This document shows, piece after piece, positions 1-7,978 of a stretch of DNA of 13,185 bases. The notes beneath the pieces were generated by a model that worked only from the letters and a program-made list of their open reading frames with translations, was not told where the DNA came from and searched no databases. The translations under genes were made by a program, and so were the position numbers. Origin of the DNA: Anaerolineae bacterium (GTDB taxonomy: Bacteria > Chloroflexota > Anaerolineae > JAFGEY01); the NCBI GenBank assembly GCA_016931365.1, contig JAFGEY010000110.1, forward strand, positions 1 to 13,185, in the 5' to 3' direction. Position 1 is the first letter of the stretch. Every line of letters starts with the position of its first letter.

Positions 1-1433
1 CCGCCGACAACAACCGGCTGATCTCCAACATCGCCGATTTCCTGGTCGGAGCCAGGCGCACTTACGGCCTGACCGATTTCCCGCACTTTTTCGGCGATGA
101 GGTCGGCATCGTTCCCTTGATCGACACACAAGACCCGCAGGCCGTTTCGGCCAAAGCGATCGGCCAGTTGGCTCAACTCAAATCGGCCTTTGAGGCCACC
201 GGGCGGGTTGGCAAACTGTGGGCCGACGAGCCTGGCACAGACGTGATTTATATGGGTCTGTACGGCAGCGTCGAGTTTTGGCCCGCCGTGGCCGAAATCC
301 TGGCCACTGAAGGCATCTCGTTCACGCTGGAAACGGTCGAGTTGCAGCGCGCAACGCCCACCCCGACACCGCCGGCAACTGCCAGGCAGTCGCCAACGCC
401 GACGCCCACCCCCACCCGGGCAAAAGACGCGCCGACGCCTACCCCCACCCCGACCCCAGAGCCGCTCAAGGACTGGATTCGCTTTGACGGCGCAGGGCCG
501 GTTGAGGCCAAAGAAGTGGCGCTGTTTTACCAAAATGAACAAGGCAGCCGCCAGGTGATGATCGTGCTGGCCTTTACCGAGGCCGGCCTGCGCGAGGCGG
601 CGCAGCGCCTGGTTGGCAACGATTTTACGGGCTGCCTGGTGCAAGAAGACCGCCAGGGCGATCCCAAACAGGCCAGCGTGATCCTTTGCCCCACCACCTA
701 CGATGCAAGCGAACTCGAATCGACGCCCACCCCGACGGTGGAGATCGAGGAGGAAACAACGCCAACGGTTGAGCCGACAGCAGAGCCGGCCAGCGGGAGC
801 ATTCTGATTGTCTCCGATGATGATGGCGAAGGCGTGTACGAGTGGTGGACCAGCGCCTATGCCTTTGACGGATACGCGCAAGAACTGGGCTACGCGACTA
901 CTATCTGGTCGACCAGCTATGATGGCGTCGTGACGCTGGAGCTGATGCAAGAACACGACGCAGTGATCTGGTGCACGGGCGACTATCAGGATGGCGACCT
1001 GAACCCCGAAGAAGCCGATCTGAGCATCCTGGTCGAATATCTGCTCGACGGAGGGCGAGTGCTCCTGGAGGGAGCATTCATCGGCAGCCCGGAGGATGCC
1101 GAGTCCGGCCTGTTGATCGACGTGCAGGTGGTGCAGAGCGATCATCCGCTGGCGGCAGGCTTTGTGCTCGACGAGGTGATCGTACTGGAACGGTTCACCG
1201 CCGACCAGGATTATGCGCCCTTTGTGCTCGACGAGGGGACCGACGAGGAATCGGTGGTCTTTGTCCGGGGGCCGGGCAGCGAGTTTGCCGGCCGGCCTTT
1301 GATCACGCTCGATGAAGGCAGCGACGAAGAAGGGCGCTCGATGTTGATCGGCTTTCCGATCTATCTGCTGCCCTATGATGCGCAGGAGCGGTTAGCCAAC
1401 AATATTCTTGCCTGGTTGATGGCGGGCGATTAA
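1..1433 (+). CDS. Exported-type multidomain protein with TP-rich linkers, 5' end outside window
   Basis: The frame is open from the left edge (first full codon at position 3), so the gene begins upstream. The first possible start inside the window, a TTG at 117, is only an internal codon. The visible ~477 residues fall into three globular parts joined by threonine-proline linkers at about 350-470 and 720-780, as in many Chloroflexota surface proteins. The first part begins with a DNNRLISNIADFL stretch of the kind seen near the end of DUF4350/GATase-like domains. The last part (about 795-1430) begins SILIVSDDDG and contains alternating beta strands and LLDGGRVLLEG. This resembles a class I glutamine-amidotransferase-like or ThuA-like fold, but no convincing catalytic Cys-His pair is visible. 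A binding or scaffold role outside the membrane is a guess. It lies 63 bp ahead of the glycoside hydrolase gene and may be co-transcribed with it. Specific function not recognised. Confidence 0.8.
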   Translation, partial: ADNNRLISNIADFLVGARRTYGLTDFPHFFGDEVGIVPLIDTQDPQAVSAKAIGQLAQLKSAFEATGRVGKLWADEPGTDVIYMGLYGSVEFWPAVAEILATEGISFTLETVELQRATPTPTPPATARQSPTPTPTPTRAKDAPTPTPTPTPEPLKDWIRFDGAGPVEAKEVALFYQNEQGSRQVMIVLAFTEAGLREAAQRLVGNDFTGCLVQEDRQGDPKQASVILCPTTYDASELESTPTPTVEIEEETTPTVEPTAEPASGSILIVSDDDGEGVYEWWTSAYAFDGYAQELGYATTIWSTSYDGVVTLELMQEHDAVIWCTGDYQDGDLNPEEADLSILVEYLLDGGRVLLEGAFIGSPEDAESGLLIDVQVVQSDHPLAAGFVLDEVIVLERFTADQDYAPFVLDEGTDEESVVFVRGPGSEFAGRPLITLDEGSDEEGRSMLIGFPIYLLPYDAQERLANNILAWLMAGD

Positions 1434-1446
1434 CGTCTCCCATTCT

Positions 1447-1481
1447 CCCTTTCCTTTTTCCACTGCGTGGGAAGGAAAGGG
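1447..1481. other. Pyrimidine/purine hairpin between two CDSs
   Basis: A 17-nt arm rich in C and T (1447-1463) pairs with a G/A-rich arm (1467-1481) around a TGC loop, with a small bulge of extra T residues. No T-run follows, so it is not a standard intrinsic terminator. It could slow or stabilise the transcript between the upstream exported protein and the hydrolase. Confidence 0.4.
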
Positions 1482-1496
1482 GGCAGGGTATAGGTA

Positions 1497-2771
1497 GTGA
1501 GGCCAGGTCGATTGTTCAAATTTCACCTGCGGTTATTTGCCGTACTTGGTGTTTTGATTGCGTTGCTCGGCGGCGGCATATTCGTGTTTCGCGATCCCTT
1601 CCGCGCCTGGGCTTACAACGTGACCGGCGAGGAAGACCTGCTGGCTCAGGCCAAGGGCGTCGGACAGTATGTCAGCAATGTGGCGCGCGCGATGCCGCAC
1701 GTTGAAACCGATGTCGTCGTTGACTATGCCGACGTGAATCCGTTTGGCATCAACACCTTTTTGGAGCAGGAAGTGGAGGTGGCCAAACGCGAGCGGTCGC
1801 TGCACATGATCCGCGACGCCGGGTTTCGCTGGATTCGCCAGGAATTTCCCTGGGAAGACATCGAGATTCACGGCAAAGGCGACTTTGAAGACCGGCGCTG
1901 GGAGCCGCATCGATCGGCGTGGGAAAAATACGACAACATGGTCGAGCTGGCCGAAAAATACGACATCCAGATCATCGCCCGGCTCGACAACCCACCCGCC
2001 TGGTCGCGCGCCGAGAACAACGCGCACAATGCCAAGCATCCGCCCGACCGCTACGAGGATTATGGCGATTTCGTCTATGCCGTGGTCAGCCGCTACCGGG
2101 GGCGGATCAAGTTTTATCAAATCTGGAACGAACCCAACCTGGTCGATGAATGGGGAACGGTGAGCGCGCGTGAATACGTCGATTTGCTCAGAATTGCCTA
2201 CACACGCGCCAAAGAGGCCGATCCCGACTGCGCGATCCTCGCCGGCGCGCTCTCGGCAACGATCGAGCTGGATGCGCACACGCTGGGGCGGGGGATCAGC
2301 GATCTGATCTACCTGCAGCAGATGTACGACGCCGGAGCCGCCGCCTATTTCGACATTTTGAGCATGCAGGGCTATGGCCTGTGGTCCGGCCCGACCGACC
2401 AACGCATGCACCCGCGCGTGATTCGTTTTGGCCGTCCCGAATACATCCGCGAGATCATGGTCGAAAACGGCGACGCGCACAAGCCGGTCTGGATCAGCGA
2501 GCTGGACTGGAGCTACCCGCCGGAAGGCATCCCGCCGGTCTATGGCCGGGTCAAGGACGAAGCCACGCGCGCCCGCTATGTGGTCGAGGCCTACCAACGC
2601 ATCGAGGAGGAATGGCCGTGGATGGGTGTGGCCTGCTTTTGGTTTTTCAAGCGCGCCACCGATCTGGAACAGGACCAACCGTGGTACTATTTTCGGATGG
2701 TCGAGCCCGATTTTACGCCGCTGCCGGTGTACGATGAAATGCGGCGCTATACGGTGTCATTGAGTGAATGA
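1497..2771 (+). CDS. Membrane-anchored clan GH-A glycoside hydrolase
   Basis: This 424-aa protein starts at a GTG with AGGG 8 nt upstream. Residues ~12-31 form one hydrophobic segment after a basic N-terminus (RPGRLFKFHLR), so it is an uncleaved anchor or signal peptide with the body outside the membrane. Residues ~80-400 look like a (beta/alpha)8 barrel of clan GH-A, nearest in style to GH39/GH5-type enzymes. The QIWNEPN motif at 208-214 supplies the acid/base E212, and VWISELDW at 331-338 supplies the nucleophile E335. Other barrel-strand motifs are FRWIRQEFPWEDIE near 110 and IIARLDNPPAWS near 160. Both catalytic Glu are present, so activity on a beta-linked saccharide is likely; the substrate cannot be told. 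Its TGA overlaps the ATG of rel (ATGA), implying coupled translation. Family assignment below clan level is uncertain. Confidence 0.85.
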   Translation: MRPGRLFKFHLRLFAVLGVLIALLGGGIFVFRDPFRAWAYNVTGEEDLLAQAKGVGQYVSNVARAMPHVETDVVVDYADVNPFGINTFLEQEVEVAKRERSLHMIRDAGFRWIRQEFPWEDIEIHGKGDFEDRRWEPHRSAWEKYDNMVELAEKYDIQIIARLDNPPAWSRAENNAHNAKHPPDRYEDYGDFVYAVVSRYRGRIKFYQIWNEPNLVDEWGTVSAREYVDLLRIAYTRAKEADPDCAILAGALSATIELDAHTLGRGISDLIYLQQMYDAGAAAYFDILSMQGYGLWSGPTDQRMHPRVIRFGRPEYIREIMVENGDAHKPVWISELDWSYPPEGIPPVYGRVKDEATRARYVVEAYQRIEEEWPWMGVACFWFFKRATDLEQDQPWYYFRMVEPDFTPLPVYDEMRRYTVSLSE

Positions 2772-4927
2772 TGGATATCGGCACGCTGATCGCCCAGGCA
2801 AGCATATATTTGCCCCACATTGACCTCGAACTGGTTCGCCGCGCCTATCAGTGGGCCGAACGGGCGCACGCCGAGCAGTCGCGCGAGTCGGGTGAGGCAT
2901 ACATCCAACACTGTTTGAGCGTGGCTAGCACGTTGGTCGAACTCAACCTCGACGCGGCCACCGTTGCTGCCGGGCTGCTTCATGACGTGGTTGAGGACAC
3001 CGCGTTCACTCTCGACGATATCGAAGGAGAGTTTGGGCCGGAGGTGATGCGCCTGGTCGATGGGATGACCAAGCTGCTGGAGGTCGATGAGACCAGCGAT
3101 GAACGCGCCGGGAATCGCACTCAACGCGAGTCCGAAAACCTGCGCAAGATGATTATGGCTACGGTCAGCGATCCGCGCGTGATCTTGATCAAGCTGGCCG
3201 ACCGGCTGCACAACATGCGCACGCTGCGCGTGATTCAAGATCTGGATCGCCGCCGGCGCATCGCCAAAGAGACGCTCGACATCTTTGCCCCGCTGGCGGG
3301 ACGCCTGGGTATGTACCGCATCAAGTGGGAACTCGAAGACCTGGGCTTTCGCTATGTCAATCCCCAGGTGTATAACGAGATCGCCCATGAGCTGGATGCG
3401 CGCCGCCTGGTACGTGAGCGCGAGATAACGGTGTTTGTCGATCAAATCAAGCGCGCATTGGACAAAGCCGGTGTGCACGGGGCGCAAGTGACGGGGCGGC
3501 CCAAGCACATTTATTCGATCTATAAAAAGATGCAGCGCAAGGGATTGACGTTCGATCTCGTCTATGACGTGCGGGCCATTCGCATCGTCGTCGATACAGT
3601 GGGCGACTGTTACCAGGTGTTGGGCATCGTCCATAACCTGTTCCGTCCCGCGCCGAGCGGTTTCGATGACTATATTGCCTCGCCCAAAGACAACGGTTAC
3701 CAATCCCTGCACACCGACGTGGTTCCTGATGATGGCAAGTCGCTCGAGGTGCAAATTCGCACCCGCGAAATGGATGAGGTCGCCAATTTGGGCATTGCTG
3801 CGCACTGGAAGTACAAAGAGAATCGGCGCGGTCACGACGAGCAGTTTGAGGCCAAGATTCGCTGGTTGCAGTCGCTTATGGCGATGCCGCGCGACGAAGA
3901 CGCAGAAGAGTTCGTCGAGTTGATCACAACCGATGTGTTTCAGGATCAGGTCTACGTCTTTACGCCCCAGGGCGAAGCAATCGAACTGCCGGTTGGAGCG
4001 ACGCCAATCGATTTCGCGTATCTCATCCACACCGAGCTTGGGCATCGCTGCCGTGGAGCCAGGGTCAACGGGCGGCTGGTGTCGCTCAACTACCAGCTCC
4101 AGACCGGCGACCAGGTCGAAATTCTCAAGACCAAAACGGGCGGGCCGAGCCGCGATTGGCTCAACAGAGATACGGGCTATGCCAAAACGGCGCGCGCGCG
4201 TCAAAAAATCCGCCAGTGGTTTCGCCGCCAGGCGCGCGAGCAAAATGTCGAGCGCGGGATCGAACTGATCGAAAAAGAGCTACGTCGTCTCAGTCTCGAT
4301 CTCAAGCCGGCAGACGTGGCCGAGTTGTTTATGCGTGACAACCACGACGAGTTCTTTACGCGCGTGGGCACCGGCGATATGCAGCTTACCACCGTCGCTA
4401 CCCGGTTGGCCGATTTGATGGCCTCGAACCAGGAGGATGAATGGCCTTTGCCTCCGGCAGAGTCACATCAACAGCCCATGCTGGGCGTTGGCATCCGGGT
4501 CATGGGCGTCGGCGATCTGCTGACGACGATGGCACGCTGCTGCAATCCCGTGCCCGGCGACGAGATCATCGGCTATGTCACGCGCGGGCGCGGCGTGACC
4601 ATCCATCTCAAGGATTGCCCGAACGTTTTGCGTTCGCAAGAGCTAGAGCGGTTCATCCAGGTGAGCTGGGGCAAAAACATCCAAACCTATCCGGTGCGAA
4701 TGAGAATCCGCGCCTACGACCGCGTCCGCCTGCTGCGCGACATCGGCGACGTGCTGGGCAACGAAGATGTGCCGATGGTCAGCGGCGACCTTGCGACTCA
4801 GAAAGAAAAGAACCTGGCGACGTTTACGATTGTGATCAAGGTGACGGACATTGCCCAGTTTAGCCGGGTGCTGGCCCGTCTGGAGCAGTTGCCCAATGTA
4901 CTGGAAGCGCGGCGCATCACCGGCTGA
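2768..4927 (+). CDS. rel: Bifunctional (p)ppGpp synthetase/hydrolase, Rel/SpoT type
   Basis: At 719 aa this is the usual length of a long RelA-SpoT homologue. It makes (p)ppGpp from ATP and GDP/GTP and can also degrade it, governing the stringent response. In order: an HD hydrolase domain (H48, H72-D73 in LLHDVVEDT, D145 in KLADRLHNM), intact and so probably active; a synthetase domain (R244-K246 in GRPKHIYSIYKKM, D267, YQSLHT at 311-316, catalytic E328 in LEVQIRT); a TGS domain at ~391-455; a conserved Cys region with C591, C592 and C617; and a C-terminal ACT domain at ~640-719. Two ATGs (2768, 2771) are possible starts. The first gives a 4-nt overlap with the hydrolase stop, and no strong independent ribosome site is visible, which favours translational coupling. 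It ends 24 bp before a strong hairpin. No defective motif is seen. Confidence 0.97.
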   Translation: MMDIGTLIAQASIYLPHIDLELVRRAYQWAERAHAEQSRESGEAYIQHCLSVASTLVELNLDAATVAAGLLHDVVEDTAFTLDDIEGEFGPEVMRLVDGMTKLLEVDETSDERAGNRTQRESENLRKMIMATVSDPRVILIKLADRLHNMRTLRVIQDLDRRRRIAKETLDIFAPLAGRLGMYRIKWELEDLGFRYVNPQVYNEIAHELDARRLVREREITVFVDQIKRALDKAGVHGAQVTGRPKHIYSIYKKMQRKGLTFDLVYDVRAIRIVVDTVGDCYQVLGIVHNLFRPAPSGFDDYIASPKDNGYQSLHTDVVPDDGKSLEVQIRTREMDEVANLGIAAHWKYKENRRGHDEQFEAKIRWLQSLMAMPRDEDAEEFVELITTDVFQDQVYVFTPQGEAIELPVGATPIDFAYLIHTELGHRCRGARVNGRLVSLNYQLQTGDQVEILKTKTGGPSRDWLNRDTGYAKTARARQKIRQWFRRQAREQNVERGIELIEKELRRLSLDLKPADVAELFMRDNHDEFFTRVGTGDMQLTTVATRLADLMASNQEDEWPLPPAESHQQPMLGVGIRVMGVGDLLTTMARCCNPVPGDEIIGYVTRGRGVTIHLKDCPNVLRSQELERFIQVSWGKNIQTYPVRMRIRAYDRVRLLRDIGDVLGNEDVPMVSGDLATQKEKNLATFTIVIKVTDIAQFSRVLARLEQLPNVLEARRITG

Positions 4928-4950
4928 TCGACGCAGCCGACATCCCAAAC

Positions 4951-4986
4951 AACCGGGCCCCTCGATGTTTGTCGAGGGGCCCGGTT
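4951..4986. terminator. Bidirectional terminator between rel and rlmE
   Basis: A perfect 15-bp stem (4951-4965 with 4972-4986), GC-rich, with a 6-nt loop TGTTTG, lies between the convergent stops of rel (4927) and rlmE (5026). It is followed by TTTG on the + strand and by TTGTTTG on the - strand. The T-runs are short but the stem is very stable, so it probably ends transcripts from both sides. Confidence 0.85.
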
Positions 4987-5025
4987 TGTATCGATGCGGA
5001 TTCAGCTTTCGTCGCGTTTGACCGG

Positions 5026-5649
5026 CTATCCCTTGAACTCTTGGCAGATCACAAAAATTTCTTTGCCTTCGCGCCGCGTCGCATCGGGGTAAAAGGGCTT
5101 GACCAGCGAGAAATGCTGTCGCAGGTCTACGAGTAGTTGAGGCATATCCTCGCCTTCGAATACCTTGGCCACAAAATGCCCGCCCGGTTTCAACACTCGG
5201 CGAGCGACGGCCAGCGCTGCATAGACCAGCTCGATCGACAGGGCATGATCGCGCAGGGCGATGCCGGAGGTGTTCGGCGCAGCATCGCTGAGCACCACAT
5301 CCACCGGGCCGCCGGCCGCGTCGATCATTTGCTGCTGCACGTCGGGCAAGGTGATGTCGCCTTGCAGCACGGTCACGCCGGACAGCGGCTCGATCGGCTG
5401 CAGGTCGATGGCGATCACCCGGCCCGTTCGTCCGACAATCTTGGCCGCGATTTGCGACCAACTTCCCGGCGCTGCGCCCAGATCGAGGATGGATTGACCC
5501 CGGCCTAGTACCTTGAATTTGTCGTTGATCTGGGTCAGTTTGTACGCCGACCTGGCCCGGTAGCCCTCGGCCTTGGCTTTTTGAAAATAGGGATCGCGCT
5601 GCTGATTTTTTCGCCAGTGCGACTGGCCCTTCCCTCTTGATTTGCTCAC
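5026..5649 (-). CDS. rlmE: 23S rRNA 2'-O-ribose U2552 methyltransferase (RrmJ/FtsJ)
   Basis: SAM-dependent enzyme that methylates the 2'-OH of U2552 in the A loop of 23S rRNA late in 50S assembly. The open frame extends upstream to 5745, but I choose the GTG at 5649. It gives 207 aa, against about 209 in E. coli, and the typical N-terminus (VSKSRGK.. then DPYFQKAKAEGYRARSAYKL). It also has AAGG 9 nt upstream, whereas the upstream 32 codons overlap the promoter region. The SAM-binding motif DLGAAPGSW lies at residues 56-64. The K-D-K-E catalytic tetrad is complete: K37 (SAYKL), D122 (SDAAPN), K162 (VAKVF) and E197 (REGKEIF). The gene is monocistronic, convergent with rel and divergent from comEA. 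Confidence 0.95.
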   Translation of the reverse strand: MSKSRGKGQSHWRKNQQRDPYFQKAKAEGYRARSAYKLTQINDKFKVLGRGQSILDLGAAPGSWSQIAAKIVGRTGRVIAIDLQPIEPLSGVTVLQGDITLPDVQQQMIDAAGGPVDVVLSDAAPNTSGIALRDHALSIELVYAALAVARRVLKPGGHFVAKVFEGEDMPQLLVDLRQHFSLVKPFYPDATRREGKEIFVICQEFKG

Positions 5650-5673
5650 AGTTTTCTGCCTTGGGTGATCTAT

Positions 5674-5702
5674 TTGCTCTCTTGAGTAAATTATGCTATG
5701 AT
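5674..5702 (+). promoter_or_regulatory. Promoter for comEA
   Basis: TTGCTC (5674-5679) and TATGAT (5697-5702) are separated by 17 bp, with a TGC extended -10. The spacer holds TCTTGAGTAA, which recurs in the DUF4342 promoter at 10191. The predicted start lies near 5709, giving a ~70-nt leader. Confidence 0.6.
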
Positions 5703-5718
5703 GAACTTGCAGTTTGAA
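5690..5718 (-). promoter_or_regulatory. Possible promoter for rlmE
   Basis: Read on the minus strand, TTCAAA (5718-5713) and CATAAT (5695-5690) are 17 bp apart, 41 bp upstream of the chosen GTG. The -35 matches consensus at 4 of 6 positions and the -10 at 5 of 6. It overlaps the divergent comEA promoter, so the two polymerases may compete. Confidence 0.4.
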
Positions 5719-5766
5719 CTCATTTCGCGTCGCTTCATACATCACAGACCGAGTTGATCCGTATGC

Positions 5767-5770
5767 GGAG
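5767..5770 (+). promoter_or_regulatory. Ribosome binding site that sets the comEA start
   Basis: GGAG lies 7 nt before the GTG at 5778. Neither the ATG at 5763 nor the TTG at 5754 in the same frame has a comparable site, so the GTG is preferred. Confidence 0.6.
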
Positions 5771-5777
5771 TGGTTCT

Positions 5778-6389
5778 GTGAAAGCCTGGTTGGGAAAACC
5801 CAAGATTTTCATTCCCTTTTTCCTGGCTCTGATTGCGGCAGGGGGTTTGCTCTACTGGTGGGTCAACCGCCCCAAGCCGCTGCCGATCATCATCGCCACA
5901 CCGGTACCAACTGCAACCCCCACGCCGGTTCCGACGCCAACCCCTGCACCACTGCGCGTTTACGTCACCGGGGCCGTGCTCAATCCCGATGTGTATGTTC
6001 TGCCGCCGGGCAGCATCATCAAAGACGCGCTTGCCGCTGCCGGCGGGGCGGTTCCGGACGCCGACCTGGAGCAAATCAACCTGGCGCTGTCCGTCTACGA
6101 TCAGCAACAGATTTACGTCCCTCGCCGGGGAGAGATCGATCTGCCAATCGCTTTGCCACAAGAGCAGCCTGCGGGTGCGCAGACGGCGGATTCGGGCGTC
6201 GTCAACATCAACGAGGCAACGCTGGAGCAACTCGATACCTTGCCCGGCATCGGCCCGGCGATCGCTGAACGGATCATCAAGTATCGCGCCGAAAACGGGC
6301 CGTTTGAGATTGCCGAAGACCTGATGAACGTCAAGGGCATCGGTCCGACAACGTTTGAAAAGCTCAAGGACAAGATCACCACCCAATAG
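5778..6389 (+). CDS. comEA: ComEA-type competence DNA receptor (SLBB + helix-hairpin-helix)
   Basis: From the GTG at 5778 the protein has 203 aa. A single N-terminal membrane anchor (residues ~10-28) is followed by a TP-rich linker (41-58), so the rest lies outside the cytoplasmic membrane. An SLBB domain follows (59-118, beginning LRVYVTGAVLNPDVY and ending IYVPRRGE). The C-terminal ComEA helix-hairpin-helix pair spans 141-203 (VNINEATLEQL, LPGIGPAIAERI at 155-166, VKGIGPTTFEKL at 185-196). This is the canonical ComEA layout: a membrane-tethered binder of incoming double-stranded DNA that passes it to ComEC during transformation and uptake. comEC is not in the window. The gene has its own promoter and ends 3 bp from the convergent guaA stop. 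A start at 5763 or 5754 would add 5-8 residues only. Confidence 0.92.
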   Translation: MKAWLGKPKIFIPFFLALIAAGGLLYWWVNRPKPLPIIIATPVPTATPTPVPTPTPAPLRVYVTGAVLNPDVYVLPPGSIIKDALAAAGGAVPDADLEQINLALSVYDQQQIYVPRRGEIDLPIALPQEQPAGAQTADSGVVNINEATLEQLDTLPGIGPAIAERIIKYRAENGPFEIAEDLMNVKGIGPTTFEKLKDKITTQ

Positions 6390-6392
6390 CGC

Positions 6393-7967
6393 TTATTCCC
6401 ACTCGATTGTCGCCGGGGGTTTGGTGCTGATGTCATAAACCACCCGGTTGATCCCCTGAACCTCATTGACGATGCGGCTGCTGACCCGGGCCAAAAGTTC
6501 ATGCGGCAGCGGCGCCCAGGTGGCGGTCATAAAATCGCCGGTGACGACGGCGCGCAGGGCGATCGCTTGCTGGTAGGTGCGCCCGTCGCCCATCACGCCG
6601 ACCGTCCGTACCGGCAAGAGCACGGCAAAAGCCTGCGAGACCTCGCGATACAACCCCGCACGGCGCAGTTCTTCGATGAAAATTGCATCCGCTTTGCGCA
6701 GTCGCTCCAATCGTTCCCAGGTGATCTCGCCGAGCACGCGCACGGCCAACCCCGGTCCCGGGAAAGGATGGCGCCACACCAGGTCGGATGACAGCCCCAG
6801 TTCTTCGCCCACCCGCCGCACTTCATCCTTGAACAGATTGCGCAGCGGCTCGACCAGCTCAAAATCCATCTCCTCCGGCAGCCCGCCGACGTTGTGATGG
6901 CTCTTGATGCGGTGGGCGCTCGAGTGCCCACCGGCGTCCGTCTGCGCGGCGCTCTCGATCACGTCTGGATAGATGGTGCCCTGGCCCAGAAACTTGTTGG
7001 CCTTGCCGCGGGCAAGTCGCCGTGATTCTCGCTCAAAGATGCGCACAAACTTTTCGCCGATGATGCGGCGTTTTTGCTCGGGATCGGTGACGCCATCGAG
7101 GGCATCCAGAAACTCTTCGGTCGCATCGACGGCGATCAGGCGCATTCCCTGTTCGCGTTCAAAGGTATTGATCACCTGCTCCGATTCGCCCTTTCTCATC
7201 ATGCCGGTGTTGACATAGACGCAGGTGAGTTGATCGCCGACTGCGTGGTGGATCAGCGTGGCCGTGACCGCCGAATCGACGCCGCCGCTCAACCCGCAGA
7301 CGACAATGCCGTCGCCTACCTGGGCGCGGATTTGCTCGGTAGTTTGTTGGATGAACGATCCCGGCGTCCAGTCGCCGTGGTAGCCGCAGATGTCGAACAA
7401 AAAGCGGCGCAGAATCTCTAGCCCTTGCGGCGTGTGCTGCACCTCTGGATGGAATTGCAGGCCGTACCAACGGCGCTCGTCGCTGACCATCGCCGCCAGC
7501 GGTGCGTTTGAACTGGCTGCGATCTGCCGGAACCCGGTGGGCAGCCTGTCCACGCGATCGCCGTGACTCATCCAGACGTCCAGTTCGGCGTCCAGCCCGG
7601 CAAAGAGCGGCGATTGCCGGTCGAGCACCTGCACCTGCGCCGCACCGTATTCGCGCTGGCCGGCCGACACGACATGCCCATCGAGGGTATGGGCCATCAA
7701 CTGCATGCCATAGCACAGGCCGAGGATCGGCACATCGATCTGGAGCAGGTACGGCAGCAAGTAGGGCGCGCCGGGATCGTAGACGCTGTTTGGCCCGCCG
7801 GAAAGGATAAAACCCTTGGAATGGTGGGACATCACGTCGTCCCCGGGCGCGTTCCAGGGCAAGATTTCGCAGTACACATTCAGTTCGCGCACGCGCCGGG
7901 CGATGAGTTGGGTGTATTGCGAGCCATAGTCGAGAATGACGATCGTTTCGCGAGCGTTTTCGTTCAC
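6393..7967 (-). CDS. guaA: GMP synthase (glutamine-hydrolysing)
   Basis: Final step of de novo GMP synthesis: XMP + ATP + glutamine to GMP + AMP + PPi + glutamate, in the cytosol. The 524-aa length is normal for the fused enzyme. The N-terminal class I amidotransferase has nucleophile C85 (LGLCYGMQL) and H173/E175 (QFHPEV). The ATP-pyrophosphatase domain has the PP-loop LSGGVDSA at 226-233. The C-terminal dimerisation domain ends in the usual KPPATIEWE. The start is GTG 7967: its AGGA ribosome site lies 7 nt upstream and overlaps the stop codon of the preceding 168-aa gene, only 9 bp away. The two genes are therefore an operon, with coupled translation likely. The 3' end faces comEA with a 3-bp gap. 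Confidence 0.98.
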   Translation of the reverse strand: MNENARETIVILDYGSQYTQLIARRVRELNVYCEILPWNAPGDDVMSHHSKGFILSGGPNSVYDPGAPYLLPYLLQIDVPILGLCYGMQLMAHTLDGHVVSAGQREYGAAQVQVLDRQSPLFAGLDAELDVWMSHGDRVDRLPTGFRQIAASSNAPLAAMVSDERRWYGLQFHPEVQHTPQGLEILRRFLFDICGYHGDWTPGSFIQQTTEQIRAQVGDGIVVCGLSGGVDSAVTATLIHHAVGDQLTCVYVNTGMMRKGESEQVINTFEREQGMRLIAVDATEEFLDALDGVTDPEQKRRIIGEKFVRIFERESRRLARGKANKFLGQGTIYPDVIESAAQTDAGGHSSAHRIKSHHNVGGLPEEMDFELVEPLRNLFKDEVRRVGEELGLSSDLVWRHPFPGPGLAVRVLGEITWERLERLRKADAIFIEELRRAGLYREVSQAFAVLLPVRTVGVMGDGRTYQQAIALRAVVTGDFMTATWAPLPHELLARVSSRIVNEVQGINRVVYDISTKPPATIEWE

Positions 7968-7974
7968 AAAGGTA

Positions 7975-7978
7975 TCCT
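7975..7978 (-). promoter_or_regulatory. guaA ribosome binding site overlapping the upstream stop
   Basis: On the minus strand TAGGA combines the TAG stop of the upstream gene (7979-7977) with the AGGA site for guaA, 7 nt before its GTG. Ribosomes ending on the first gene are placed to restart on guaA. Confidence 0.65.

Noticed and set aside
348..470. CRISPR-like or tandem repeat DNA
   Set aside because: The repetition is the codon pattern of a threonine-proline linker inside an open frame. There are no spacers and no dyad repeats.
1533..2678. 381-codon open frame on the minus strand
   Set aside because: It is fully antisense to the glycoside hydrolase gene, which has both catalytic Glu motifs. 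The translation shows no family pattern, and long antisense frames are expected in GC-rich coding DNA.
2747..4243. 498-codon open frame on the minus strand
   Set aside because: It is antisense to rel, whose HD, synthetase and TGS domains are unambiguous. No ribosome site or recognisable motif.
5026..5745. Longer 239-aa form of RlmE starting at 5745
   Set aside because: The extra 32 residues do not fit the family N-terminus and cross the promoter region. GTG 5649 has a ribosome site and yields the normal length.
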